Source: an uncultured Bacteroidales bacterium (lineage in GTDB: Bacteria > Bacteroidota > Bacteroidia > Bacteroidales > Bacteroidaceae). From it: DNA of 51,412 nt. The DNA is taken from assembly GCA_902774275.1 (NCBI GenBank), contig CACYHN010000022.1, positions 1 through 51,412 on the forward strand, read 5' to 3'. The position numbers and the translations under genes are program-made. This document shows, one piece after another, positions 43,186 through 51,412 of the stretch. Position 1 is the first letter of the stretch. Every line of letters starts with the position of its first letter. The notes under the pieces were generated by a model. It was given only the letters and a program-made list of their open reading frames with translations. It searched no databases and had not been told where the DNA came from.

Positions 43186-44598
43186 ATGAAATACATAATA
43201 ACACTTTGCCTTTCATTGCTGCTGGCGTTATCGTTGCCGGCTGCAAGCATTGATCTGGATTCTTTGACAGAATCGATAGACCAGATCATATATGAAGATT
43301 TACCAGAGGGAACAGATATCGCTCTGATGGTTTATGACCTTACGAATGATACCACACTCTATGCTTACCGCGAAAAGGTAATGTGCCGTCCTGCTTCAGT
43401 GCAGAAGGTAGTGACATCTGTAACGGCCCTGTCATCATTAGGTGCGGATTATAAGTTCAAGACCTCTCTCAGGATGCAGGGAACAATTGATAATGGGGTT
43501 CTTAACGGTAATCTCTATCTTGTAGGCGGTCTTGATCCGGCGCTTAATGAGCATGAACTCCGTAGTCTGGTCAGTGACCTTAAGAATGCCGGTGTAAAAA
43601 GGATAGAAGGTACCGTTTATGCTGATGTCTCTATTATGGACTCTACATATTGGGCGTCAGGGTGGTGCTGGGATGATGCTCCTGCCAGTTTCCAGCCCTA
43701 TATCTCACCGCTTATGGTGCATGAGGGATTTGTTGGTGTTGAGGTCAAGCCCACATCCAAGGGTAAGTCTCCTGATGTTAATATCTATCCTTCAAACAAA
43801 TACATCAAGGTGATAAACAGGGCTAAGACACAGGATAATAAACTTGGTCCTCTTACCATAACCCGAGACTGGATGCAAGGTGACAACACCGTGATAGTGG
43901 AGGGTAATTGCACACGTCGCCAAACAAAAGAGTTGAGTGTGGTAGGTTCTGCTGATTTTACGTTCGCTTTGTTCCGCCAGTATCTTGATGAGGCAGGAAT
44001 AAGTTACGGCAATTACGGATGGGGTACTTGTCCTGTCATGGCAAGTGAGATATCAGACGTATCACACGGACTGCCTGCCATTATAAAGGAGGCACTTAAG
44101 GAGAGCAATAATCTGTATGCTGAGGCCATGTTTCTGCAGACAGGCCGTATCCAGCAGCCTGTTGGCGTCTCTTTTAAGTCAGCTTCAAAATACTTGCAGA
44201 ATTTTGTTTCCCGTAAGTTCGGGATGTATTCGGCTTCATATAACATAGTTGACGGCTGTGGCCTCTCCATGTACGATATGTGTTCACCACAGTTTATGGT
44301 TGATATGCTCAGTTTTATCTATAAGGATAATGAATTGTTTCCGATATTATATAAAAGCCTTCCGATATCCGGTGTCGATGGAACGCTCAAGACACGCTTG
44401 AATGATAAGACAACCCTTAATAAAGTACATGCCAAAACCGGTTCTGTAACAGGGTCCTGTACGCTGGCAGGTTATATAAAGACTGCCGATGGACGTGATC
44501 TGGCATTCTGCATAATGAACGAGGGCGCCGTCAAGATGGCACCCTCAAGAAAGATTCAGGACCAGATATGTTCCGTCCTGTGTGAACTAGGTCTCTGA
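43186..44598 (+). CDS. dacB: D-alanyl-D-alanine carboxypeptidase/endopeptidase, PBP4 family
   Basis: The start at 43186 gives 470 residues with a signal peptide (about 1-20, ending PAA). The three serine-peptidase motifs are intact: SVQK at 71-74 (nucleophile Ser71), SNN in KESNNLYAE near 305, and KTG at 417-419. A large insert between the first two motifs is typical of the PBP4/S13 family. It trims or cleaves peptidoglycan cross-links in the periplasm. It starts one base after the radical SAM stop and converges on the deacetylase gene two bases from its stop. Confidence 0.93.
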   Translation: MKYIITLCLSLLLALSLPAASIDLDSLTESIDQIIYEDLPEGTDIALMVYDLTNDTTLYAYREKVMCRPASVQKVVTSVTALSSLGADYKFKTSLRMQGTIDNGVLNGNLYLVGGLDPALNEHELRSLVSDLKNAGVKRIEGTVYADVSIMDSTYWASGWCWDDAPASFQPYISPLMVHEGFVGVEVKPTSKGKSPDVNIYPSNKYIKVINRAKTQDNKLGPLTITRDWMQGDNTVIVEGNCTRRQTKELSVVGSADFTFALFRQYLDEAGISYGNYGWGTCPVMASEISDVSHGLPAIIKEALKESNNLYAEAMFLQTGRIQQPVGVSFKSASKYLQNFVSRKFGMYSASYNIVDGCGLSMYDMCSPQFMVDMLSFIYKDNELFPILYKSLPISGVDGTLKTRLNDKTTLNKVHAKTGSVTGSCTLAGYIKTADGRDLAFCIMNEGAVKMAPSRKIQDQICSVLCELGL

Positions 44599-44600
44599 TA

Positions 44601-45209
44601 TTACAGCTGTTTGAATTCGTAACCTTGTTGCTGGAGCCATTCAATGGCTTTGGGTAGAGCCCAGCGCAGATTCTTCTCACTGCGCAGTGAGTCATGGAAC
44701 ACTATGATTGATCCGTTCCGAGTGTATTTCTTTACTATCTCCAGTACTTTCCTGGGCTTTAGCTTGCTGTTGTAGTCACGGGTTATGACATCATAGAAAA
44801 CAATGTCAAAGTCTCCTTTCATATATCGGTATGTCCAACGGCGCAAAACTCCGTGTGGAGGACGGAACAGACGTGTTGAGATAAAACCGTCACACTTGTG
44901 GACATTCTCTATATAATCATGGTTCCTCATACGCATGCCGCGTACATGATTGAACGTGTGGTTTCCTATGTGATGACCTCGTTCCACAACCATCTTGTAA
45001 ATGTCAGGGTGCTTGCGTACGTTATCGCCCACTACAAAGAAGGTTGCCTTGACTTCATACTGATCCAATATATCCAGGACCCAGGGTGTGACTTCCGGGA
45101 TAGGGCCGTCATCAAAGGTAAGATATACCGAATGCTCTTCCGGATTTTTCCGGAAGATGCCTTTCGGGTATATCTTGCTTAGTATAGGAGTTGGCTGTTC
45201 AAGTAACAT
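44601..45209 (-). CDS. Polysaccharide deacetylase (NodB-fold)
   Basis: A 202-residue carbohydrate esterase 4 protein. The catalytic TFDDGP is at 31-36, the zinc-binding HHIGNHTFNH near 82-91, and RPPHG near 117-121. There is no clear signal peptide or membrane anchor, so a cytosolic or non-classically placed enzyme is possible, or the start is further upstream inside the neighbouring gene. It removes N- or O-acetyl groups from peptidoglycan or another polysaccharide. It follows the DUF2723 gene by 2 bases, so they are co-transcribed. Confidence 0.88.
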   Translation of the reverse strand: MLLEQPTPILSKIYPKGIFRKNPEEHSVYLTFDDGPIPEVTPWVLDILDQYEVKATFFVVGDNVRKHPDIYKMVVERGHHIGNHTFNHVRGMRMRNHDYIENVHKCDGFISTRLFRPPHGVLRRWTYRYMKGDFDIVFYDVITRDYNSKLKPRKVLEIVKKYTRNGSIIVFHDSLRSEKNLRWALPKAIEWLQQQGYEFKQL

Positions 45210-45211
45210 CC

Positions 45212-48200
45212 TTACATTCGACTGTCAAATTCTTCACACATATTTTCCCATTTTGACTGGATGGCAAGGAATGATTCTTTGTCCATGTATTCCTCCATCA
45301 ACGGGAATATGTATGAAAATGCTTTAGCACATTCTATGAACTGGTTTGAAGAGTGGCTGAGATTACGGTTATTCATACTCAGATACCAAGCCATCTGCTG
45401 CAAATAGTTTTCTGATGTATTCTTAAGTATCTCAACAGCTTTCTCTTTATTGCCTAATACATAGTAAAGATTGGCTGTTTCAACGCTGGCTCCATAAATA
45501 GCATCATTATGAGGCATCAATTTATCTGAAATGCCTGCATCCATCTTTTCCAAAAGATCACGTGCCTTGTCTTTTTTTCCTTCGTTGTAAAGATGTGATG
45601 CCGCTTGTACGGTGAGACGACGCAGTGAAAGACACATGCGACGAACTGTCTCATCCAGATAAAGGTCAGGATTATCCAGACCTCCGTATTTGAATTTCAT
45701 CAGGTTCTCATACATCTTGTCTGCATCAGTATCTCCGAATTCAGACTTACTGCCTGCTGCATTCCAGTCAAACGGGGTGATACGATATGCAAGACCCTCA
45801 AGCAGGAAATATTTTCCAAGATTCAGATAACTGCTTCTGGGTACTGTTGTAGCCATATAGAGAGGCCTTTCCCAGTTACAATGAGCAATCAGGTCAAGCA
45901 TCATGATTTCATTCTTGTACAGAACCCTCTTTCCTTTAAGGGAGAGAATCATCCTGTCCGGCATTTTAGCTTTAGTCTCCTCATCGGTAGCGCCCAGATA
46001 CTGTGCGGGAATCTTCATGCCTGAACGCAGAACAGCATCCTTGTCAATCTTGAACCAGATAGTGTCTGTGGGAACGAGATGTTTCTTCTTGATCCAGTAG
46101 TTGAGAACGTTGTTCAGTTCAAAAGATTTATCAACTGCCTCCTTAGAATTGTTCTTGAGGAGTTCATCTTTGTCTTTTGGTCTGACATTAACGTAATCAT
46201 TGGTTCCTGTCTGATAATCAATTCTTTCAAAAGATATAGGCAGAGCAGGAGAATCGTATGCCGGGCGTTTCATCTGGTCTATATACCAGTCTGTCATGAG
46301 ATAACTCAAGTTACAGCAACGGGCATCGGTACGGAACCCCTCAGTCTCAAAATTGTACCAAAGGGGGAATGTATCGTTGTCTCCGTTTGTAAATATAATA
46401 GGATTACCTTTTTCTGACAGAGAAACAAGATAGTTTTGTCCAAAATCACGGCAGGCGTATCTTCCGCTGCGGTCATGGTCATCCCATGTCTGGCTTACCA
46501 TCTGCAGTGGAACAAGCAGGCAAATCAAAGATGCAATTACGGGAGCGGCTTTCTTACCGGCAAGTTTGCCCAGCCATTCAGCCAGAGCGGCTACACCCAT
46601 GCCAATCCAGATGGCATACGCATAGAATGAGCCGGCGTATGCATAATCACGTTCACGTGGTTGAAGCGGGGTCTGGTTCAAATACAGTACAATGGCTAGA
46701 CCGGTCATGAAGAACAATGCCAGTACAACAAAGAACTGCTGTGTACCTTCCTTGTTTTTACCTATCTGCCAGAACAGGCCTAAAAGACCCAGAATCAAAG
46801 GCAGGCAATAGAATACATTGTGTCCTTTACCTTTAAAAGAGTCAGGTAACAGATTATTATCGCCGCCCACAAGTTTCTTGTCAATGAAATTGATACCGGT
46901 TATCCAGTTTCCGTTCTCATTTTCTCCGTAATGATTCTGGATGTCATTCTGACGACCTGCAAAGTTCCACAGGAAATACCTCCAGTACATGAAGTTAACC
47001 TGATAACGCAGGAAGAACGTAAGGTTTTCACCCTGAGTTGGTATAACTACCTTCCTGTTTTTGCCGGTATAAACGTCATAATAGTTGTAAGAGCGACCTT
47101 TAATGCCTCCGCACCAGCTTTTATACTCTTCTATATGATCTGCATCAGAACTGTACATACGGGGGAACAGCATATTCTGTGCATATTTCCACTCGCGTTT
47201 TTCATCCATTACATAATAGCTGTCTTTCTCACCTTCATTTTTCTTCTCCTTGCGGCCGTATGACTTGCCTTTTATGTCGACATCGGCTTCATAATAGCCT
47301 TGAGGAGAATATACGTATGCCGGCTCTGAACTGTAAGCCTGACCATAAAGCAGAGGTCTTGAACCATACTGTTCACGTGCCAGATACTCTCCAAGTGAGA
47401 AGATATCTTCCGGTGAATCCTGATCCATTGGAGGATTGGCAGTAGAACGTATCACAATAACGGCGTATGATGAGTAACCGATGGTTATCATCATTACACA
47501 GAGCATTATGGTGTTGAGCAGGCTTGCTGAAGGTTTTATTCTTTCAGGAATAGCCTTTGCATAAAGATAGATGGCGCCGGCTATAAGAATGACAATACCC
47601 AAAACAACACCTGAGGCTTTATGCCCGTAGAAAGGTATGCCTGCAAACGCTATTGTAAGCAGGAATGACAGGTACATATAGGCTTTGCGGTCACCGCGCT
47701 GGGTCTCATAAACACTCCAAAGAAGGATGGCTACCAGCAGGATGATGTAGATGATGAGACCGGTGTTGAAAGGCATTCCCAATCCGTTCACAAACAGGAG
47801 TTCAAACCAGCCTCCCACTTTCACAATGCCGGGAACTATTCCGTAAAGTACAGCTGCAATAATTACTCCTGACAGGCAGAATGCGAGCAGACCACCCTTC
47901 CAGGTAGGATTCTCATTCTTTTTGAAGTAATAAACCAGAACGATGGCGGTAATACAAAGCAGGTTCAATAGGTGAACGCCCACTGATATACCTATCAGAT
48001 ATGCTATGAGCACCAACCAGCGTGAACTGTGAGGCTGGTCTGCGTTCTCCTCCCATTTCAGGATGAGCCAGAATGTTACAGCTGTGCAGAATGATGAATA
48101 GGCATAGACCTCGCCTTCAACTGCACTGAACCAGAATGTATCACTCCAGGTATAAGCCAACGCACCCACTATTCCGGATCCGAATATGGTTATCATCTGC

Positions 48201-48541
48201 CAGATATCGGGCTCCTTACCGTTTGCAACCAGCTTTTTTACAAGCATGGTTATGCTCCAGAAGAGGAACAGGATACAGAGTGCACTGAGCAGGGCTGACA
48301 TGATGTTTACCATCATGGCTACCTTGCCGGGATCACTTGTAAACTGTGAGAACAGATTGGCGGTAAGCATGAATATAGGTGCCCCTGGGGGGTGTCCTAC
48401 TTCCAGTTTGTAGCCGGTGGTTATGAACTCTGGGCAATCCCAATAGCTGGCTGTCGGTTCAATGGTCATACAGTATGTGACCGCTGCAACCGCAAATACC
48501 AGCCATCCGATGATGGCGTTAAGTCTTTTGTAATTCATCAC
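45212..48541 (-). CDS. DUF2723 membrane glycosyltransferase-like protein
   Basis: A large 1109-residue protein. About the first 350 residues carry roughly ten membrane segments, with the DUF2723 signature EPTASYWDCPEFITTGYKLEVGHPPGAP (about 28-55), which resembles the catalytic loop of GT-C glycosyltransferases with acidic residues. More membrane segments lie near 575-690, and a soluble C-terminal half (about 700-1109) ends in TPR-like helices (NEGKKDKARDLLEKM, YYVLGNKEKAVEILKNT). In Bacteroidetes such proteins are proposed to work in protein O-glycosylation; that role is family inference. The deacetylase gene follows by 2 bases. Confidence 0.85.
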   Translation of the reverse strand: MMNYKRLNAIIGWLVFAVAAVTYCMTIEPTASYWDCPEFITTGYKLEVGHPPGAPIFMLTANLFSQFTSDPGKVAMMVNIMSALLSALCILFLFWSITMLVKKLVANGKEPDIWQMITIFGSGIVGALAYTWSDTFWFSAVEGEVYAYSSFCTAVTFWLILKWEENADQPHSSRWLVLIAYLIGISVGVHLLNLLCITAIVLVYYFKKNENPTWKGGLLAFCLSGVIIAAVLYGIVPGIVKVGGWFELLFVNGLGMPFNTGLIIYIILLVAILLWSVYETQRGDRKAYMYLSFLLTIAFAGIPFYGHKASGVVLGIVILIAGAIYLYAKAIPERIKPSASLLNTIMLCVMMITIGYSSYAVIVIRSTANPPMDQDSPEDIFSLGEYLAREQYGSRPLLYGQAYSSEPAYVYSPQGYYEADVDIKGKSYGRKEKKNEGEKDSYYVMDEKREWKYAQNMLFPRMYSSDADHIEEYKSWCGGIKGRSYNYYDVYTGKNRKVVIPTQGENLTFFLRYQVNFMYWRYFLWNFAGRQNDIQNHYGENENGNWITGINFIDKKLVGGDNNLLPDSFKGKGHNVFYCLPLILGLLGLFWQIGKNKEGTQQFFVVLALFFMTGLAIVLYLNQTPLQPRERDYAYAGSFYAYAIWIGMGVAALAEWLGKLAGKKAAPVIASLICLLVPLQMVSQTWDDHDRSGRYACRDFGQNYLVSLSEKGNPIIFTNGDNDTFPLWYNFETEGFRTDARCCNLSYLMTDWYIDQMKRPAYDSPALPISFERIDYQTGTNDYVNVRPKDKDELLKNNSKEAVDKSFELNNVLNYWIKKKHLVPTDTIWFKIDKDAVLRSGMKIPAQYLGATDEETKAKMPDRMILSLKGKRVLYKNEIMMLDLIAHCNWERPLYMATTVPRSSYLNLGKYFLLEGLAYRITPFDWNAAGSKSEFGDTDADKMYENLMKFKYGGLDNPDLYLDETVRRMCLSLRRLTVQAASHLYNEGKKDKARDLLEKMDAGISDKLMPHNDAIYGASVETANLYYVLGNKEKAVEILKNTSENYLQQMAWYLSMNNRNLSHSSNQFIECAKAFSYIFPLMEEYMDKESFLAIQSKWENMCEEFDSRM

Positions 48542-48571
48542 TTCTATGAATTATTTGTCATTTGAGAGCCT

Positions 48572-48606
48572 CAAAGATACGCCTTTAAAGGTTAATGGCT
48601 ATCAAA
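48572..48606 (-). promoter_or_regulatory. Candidate promoter for the DUF2723-deacetylase unit
   Basis: On the minus strand TTTG (48603-48606), a 23-base spacer, then TATCTTTG (48572-48579), 30 bases before the DUF2723 start. The -7 box is exact; the spacer is slightly long. Confidence 0.5.
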
Positions 48607-48639
48607 TGTCAGTTATTAATTGTTATTTGTAGCAGTGGC

Positions 48640-49911
48640 TTAGAGGTCTTGGCCAATGTCACTGCGGAAATGTTTCTTTTCAAAATCTATCAGGCGTGCG
48701 CCCTTGAAAGAGAGAGCCAGAGCCTCAGCCTTGTCCTTGCCGTATGAGCTTACTGCTATCACGCGGCCTCCGGCTGTAACCACTTCTCCCTTATCATTGA
48801 AAGCTGTACCTGCATGGAACACTATGCTCTCCTTTACCTGGTCTATGCCGCTGATGACATAGCCCTTGTCATAGTGCTGCGGATATCCGCCCGATACCAG
48901 CATTACGCAAACGGCAGAGCGCGGATCCTGCTCCAGGACCTTGGTGTCAAGGTTACCGGCAGCCACGCCTTTGAACAGTTCTACTATGTCACTCTTAAGA
49001 CGGAGCATGACGGTCTCTGTCTCAGGATCACCCATACGGCAGTTGTACTCTATCACCTTGGGCTCACCATCAACATTGATAAGGCCAAAGAAGATGAATC
49101 CCTTGTAATCCAGACCTTCCTGAGCAAGACCCTCAACGGTGGGACGTATGATACGGTCCTCAACCTTTTGCATCCACTCCTTGGTAGCAAACGGAACGGG
49201 TGAAACGGAACCCATGCCGCCGGTGTTCAGGCCGGTGTCATGTTCGCCTACGCGCTTGTAGTCCTTTGCCTCAGGCAGTATCTTGTAGTGCTTGCCATCG
49301 GTCAATACGAAAACTGAGCACTCAATGCCGCTCATGAACTCCTCAATCACTACGCGTGATGATGCATTGCCGAACATTCCGCTCAGCATCTCCTTAAGTT
49401 CCTTCTTGGCCTCTTCAAGTGTGGGCAGGATCAGTACGCCCTTACCTGCGCAAAGACCGTCGGCCTTGAGAACGTAAGGAGCCTTGAGTGTCTCAAGGAA
49501 CTTGAGTCCTTCCTCAAGATTCTCACCTGTGAATGTCTGATATGCAGCAGTGGGGATATTATGACGCTGCATGAAACGCTTGGCAAAATCCTTGCTGCCC
49601 TCCATCTGAGCAGCAGCCTTTGAAGGGCCGATAACCGGGATGGCTTTCAGTGCATCATCATTCTTGAAGTAGTCATAGATACCGTTTACCAATGGGTCCT
49701 CGGGCCCTACCACTACCATGTCAATCTTCTTGTCAAGAACGAATGCCTTGATGGCGTCAAAGTCATTTGCTTTGATTGCTACGTTCTCACCTACGTTTGC
49801 GGTACCTGCGTTGCCCGGTGCGATGAACAGTTTCTCCAACTGTGGGCTTTGGGCAATTTTCCAGGCCAGAGCATGCTCACGGCCTCCGCTTCCAAGTAAC
49901 AGAATCTTCAT
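48640..49911 (-). CDS. purD: Phosphoribosylamine-glycine ligase
   Basis: A 423-residue GARS enzyme of normal length. It begins [23 protein letters not shown], the classic PurD N-terminus, with [14 protein letters not shown] near 68-81, the ATP-grasp domain in the middle ([15 protein letters not shown] near 146-160, [19 protein letters not shown] near 188-206) and the PurD signature [26 protein letters not shown] near 267-292. It joins phosphoribosylamine and glycine in the second step of purine synthesis. It starts 3 bases after rlmL and is probably on the same transcript. Confidence 0.97.
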   Translation of the reverse strand: MKILLLGSGGREHALAWKIAQSPQLEKLFIAPGNAGTANVGENVAIKANDFDAIKAFVLDKKIDMVVVGPEDPLVNGIYDYFKNDDALKAIPVIGPSKAAAQMEGSKDFAKRFMQRHNIPTAAYQTFTGENLEEGLKFLETLKAPYVLKADGLCAGKGVLILPTLEEAKKELKEMLSGMFGNASSRVVIEEFMSGIECSVFVLTDGKHYKILPEAKDYKRVGEHDTGLNTGGMGSVSPVPFATKEWMQKVEDRIIRPTVEGLAQEGLDYKGFIFFGLINVDGEPKVIEYNCRMGDPETETVMLRLKSDIVELFKGVAAGNLDTKVLEQDPRSAVCVMLVSGGYPQHYDKGYVISGIDQVKESIVFHAGTAFNDKGEVVTAGGRVIAVSSYGKDKAEALALSFKGARLIDFEKKHFRSDIGQDL

Positions 49912-49914
49912 ATC

Positions 49915-51411
49915 TTATTGCTTTTTGAATCCTTTTTTTGCTGCGGGACGTCCTGTGCCGCTGCTCTTGCGGAAGGGTTTACCTTCTGCTGATGATTTTC
50001 TGAAAGGTTTGGCACCTTCACTCTTACGGAACGGCTTGTCTCCATCCTTGCGGTAAGACCTTGTTCCCTCTGGCTTTTTGAAAGGCTTGTCTCCCTCTTT
50101 ACGGAAAGGTTTCCTTTCTGAGGGTTTGCGTCCGGGCCTCTCTCTCCTGAACTCCGTATTTTCAGCCTTTTCATTGAATTCAGCCTTACGTGCCTCCTCT
50201 TTCTCTGCCAGACGTGCCTTGTGGCGCAGAGTGCTACTGCGGCGTGTGGGCAGGTCATCTTTTTTCAGGCGGCGGTCACCTCCGCGGAAATCATTGTATC
50301 GGCCGTCAAATATCTCATATTTACGCAGTTCACAGGGCAATGCACCGTTGAAAAGGGGAATTTTGGCCGATGGCTTAAGACCGATCTTGTCAAAGCACTC
50401 GTAATGGTAGCTTATTATCCAGGCCTCACCTCCTATAAGGGCGTGTTTGAGGCGCTCGCCTATCATCTCATAGAGGCCAAGCAGGTTGTCATCGGTCAGA
50501 CGTTCGCCGTATGGCGGATTGGTTACTATTACGGTGCGCTCCTTGACAGGCTCAAAATCCTTGAAGTCACGTTGCTCAAACTGGATTGTATCCAGCAGGC
50601 CGGCAGCCTTGGCGTTACGCTTGGCAGTAAGTATTGCTTTGGGGTCCTTGTCGTAACCCTTTATGCTGAATTCAAAGTCGCGCTCGGCAGAGTCATCATT
50701 GTATATCTGCTCAAACAGGTCACGGTCAAAATCCTTCCATTTTTCAAAAGCAAAATGGCTGCGGAACAGGCCGGGAGCCATGTTCTTGGCTATGAGTGCA
50801 GCCTCAATGGGAATTGTGCCTGATCCGCACATGGGGTCAACAAAATCTGACTTGCCGTCCCAGCCTGACATGAGTATCATTCCTGCGGCTAGAACCTCAT
50901 TCAGAGGAGCCTCCATGGCCTCCTGGCGGTAGCCGCGCTTGTGGAGTGACTCGCCTGAGCTGTCAAGTGACAGTGAGCAGTCGTCATGTGAAATGTGGAT
51001 GTGGAATGTCAGGTCCGGATTAGCTACGCTCACGTTAGGGCGTTTGCCGTATTTTTCACGGAAATAGTCTGCTATGGCATCCTTTACCCTGTATGCCACA
51101 AACTTTGAGTGACGAAAATCCTCACTATAGACTACTGAGTCAACTGCAAAACTGTCGCTCAGATCCATATACTTTTCCCAATCCACCTTACGGCAGATGT
51201 CATATACCTCATCGGCACTGTCGGCCTTGAAGTGAAGGAAGGGTTTAAGAATACGGATTGCGGTACGCAGATGAAAATTGGCTTTATACATCAAGGCTTT
51301 GTCGCCCTTGAAGGATACCATTCGGTTGCCAATGGCCACCCCATTGGCTCCAAGTTCAATAAGTTCCTTTGCAAGAATCTCTTCCAGCCCCTGGAAGGTC
51401 TTGGCTATCAT
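49915..51411 (-). CDS. rlmL: THUMP-domain class I RNA methyltransferase (RlmL N-terminal-type) with basic tail
   Basis: 498 residues are visible; the N-terminus lies at the window edge and homologues often have a few residues more, so it may be slightly partial. Order: THUMP and ferredoxin-like region (about 1-165), Rossmann methyltransferase (about 170-385) with the SAM motif DPMCGSGTIPIEAA and the catalytic NPPYGERL. A low-complexity tail (about 395-498) has repeats of DKPFRK/KPFRKS and many Arg/Lys. By homology it methylates G2445 (m2G) of 23S rRNA; E. coli RlmKL adds a second methylase that is absent here. The tail likely binds RNA. It leads purD. Confidence 0.88.
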   Translation of the reverse strand: MIAKTFQGLEEILAKELIELGANGVAIGNRMVSFKGDKALMYKANFHLRTAIRILKPFLHFKADSADEVYDICRKVDWEKYMDLSDSFAVDSVVYSEDFRHSKFVAYRVKDAIADYFREKYGKRPNVSVANPDLTFHIHISHDDCSLSLDSSGESLHKRGYRQEAMEAPLNEVLAAGMILMSGWDGKSDFVDPMCGSGTIPIEAALIAKNMAPGLFRSHFAFEKWKDFDRDLFEQIYNDDSAERDFEFSIKGYDKDPKAILTAKRNAKAAGLLDTIQFEQRDFKDFEPVKERTVIVTNPPYGERLTDDNLLGLYEMIGERLKHALIGGEAWIISYHYECFDKIGLKPSAKIPLFNGALPCELRKYEIFDGRYNDFRGGDRRLKKDDLPTRRSSTLRHKARLAEKEEARKAEFNEKAENTEFRRERPGRKPSERKPFRKEGDKPFKKPEGTRSYRKDGDKPFRKSEGAKPFRKSSAEGKPFRKSSGTGRPAAKKGFKKQ

Positions 51412-51412
51412 T

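Noticed and set aside
49908-50258. 116-codon minus-strand frame over the rlmL tail
   Set aside because: It is an out-of-frame reading of the repetitive basic tail.

Overview
The window is a chromosomal segment of a Bacteroidales bacterium (Bacteroides/Prevotella-like). I base this on several things. There is a b558-type succinate dehydrogenase/fumarate reductase cytochrome b. There are many family-typical genes (DUF4294, DUF2723, the DUF6922/AbiEii pair, an HhH plus barrel protein, a PorZ-like propeller protein with a type A sorting-like tail). Promoters look like the Bacteroidetes form (TAnnTTTG, sometimes with TTTG about 20 bases upstream) rather than TATAAT. The genus cannot be fixed from sequence alone. 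No rRNA, tRNA, CRISPR array, transposase or prophage gene was seen.

Layout. 1-4593: start of sdhA/frdA and sdhC (minus), a rhodanese-metallohydrolase lipoprotein, a tandem PAP2 phosphatase, then TauE and a GNAT enzyme (minus). 4594-4991: a structured repeat (RE1). 4992-10624: mnmG, a perfect parS site, then the tight apt-uvrC-dtd-deoC run. 10646-15064: a polyprenyl synthase, polA and a TrmH methyltransferase. 15065-15505: an AT-rich gene-free stretch with five same-strand DnaA-box-like sites, a candidate replication origin. 15506-21254: leuS-rdgB-porZ-like operon (minus). 21495-30471: small accessory genes. These include an HTH-DUF805 fusion, a thioredoxin plus a degenerate thioredoxin-barrel partner, a truncated AbiEii-type pair, a GNAT-zinc ribbon fusion, an acyltransferase with an AbrB protein, an ICMT-like methyltransferase, and an ECF sigma factor/membrane protein/lipoprotein operon. 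30472-33537: a long hairpin element (RE3), an FtsX-type permease and a second copy of the structured repeat (RE2). 33547-51411: housekeeping and envelope genes (gltS-mutS, ychF-lgt, DUF4294, HhH-barrel, radical SAM-dacB, DUF2723-deacetylase, rlmL-purD).

The most interesting signals lie between genes. RE1 (4684-4877) and RE2 (33226-33417) share conserved internal blocks, but each is closed by its own different 22-base-pair stem. Base pairing is kept while sequence changes, and the exceptions I found are wobbles that pair only in plus-strand RNA, which suggests a structured RNA family. RE3 (30479-30681) has a similar plan but unrelated sequence. A perfect parS, a cluster of TGTNNATAA boxes about 8 kb away, and a change of G/C bias in plus-strand genes across the window together suggest that the replication origin lies here.
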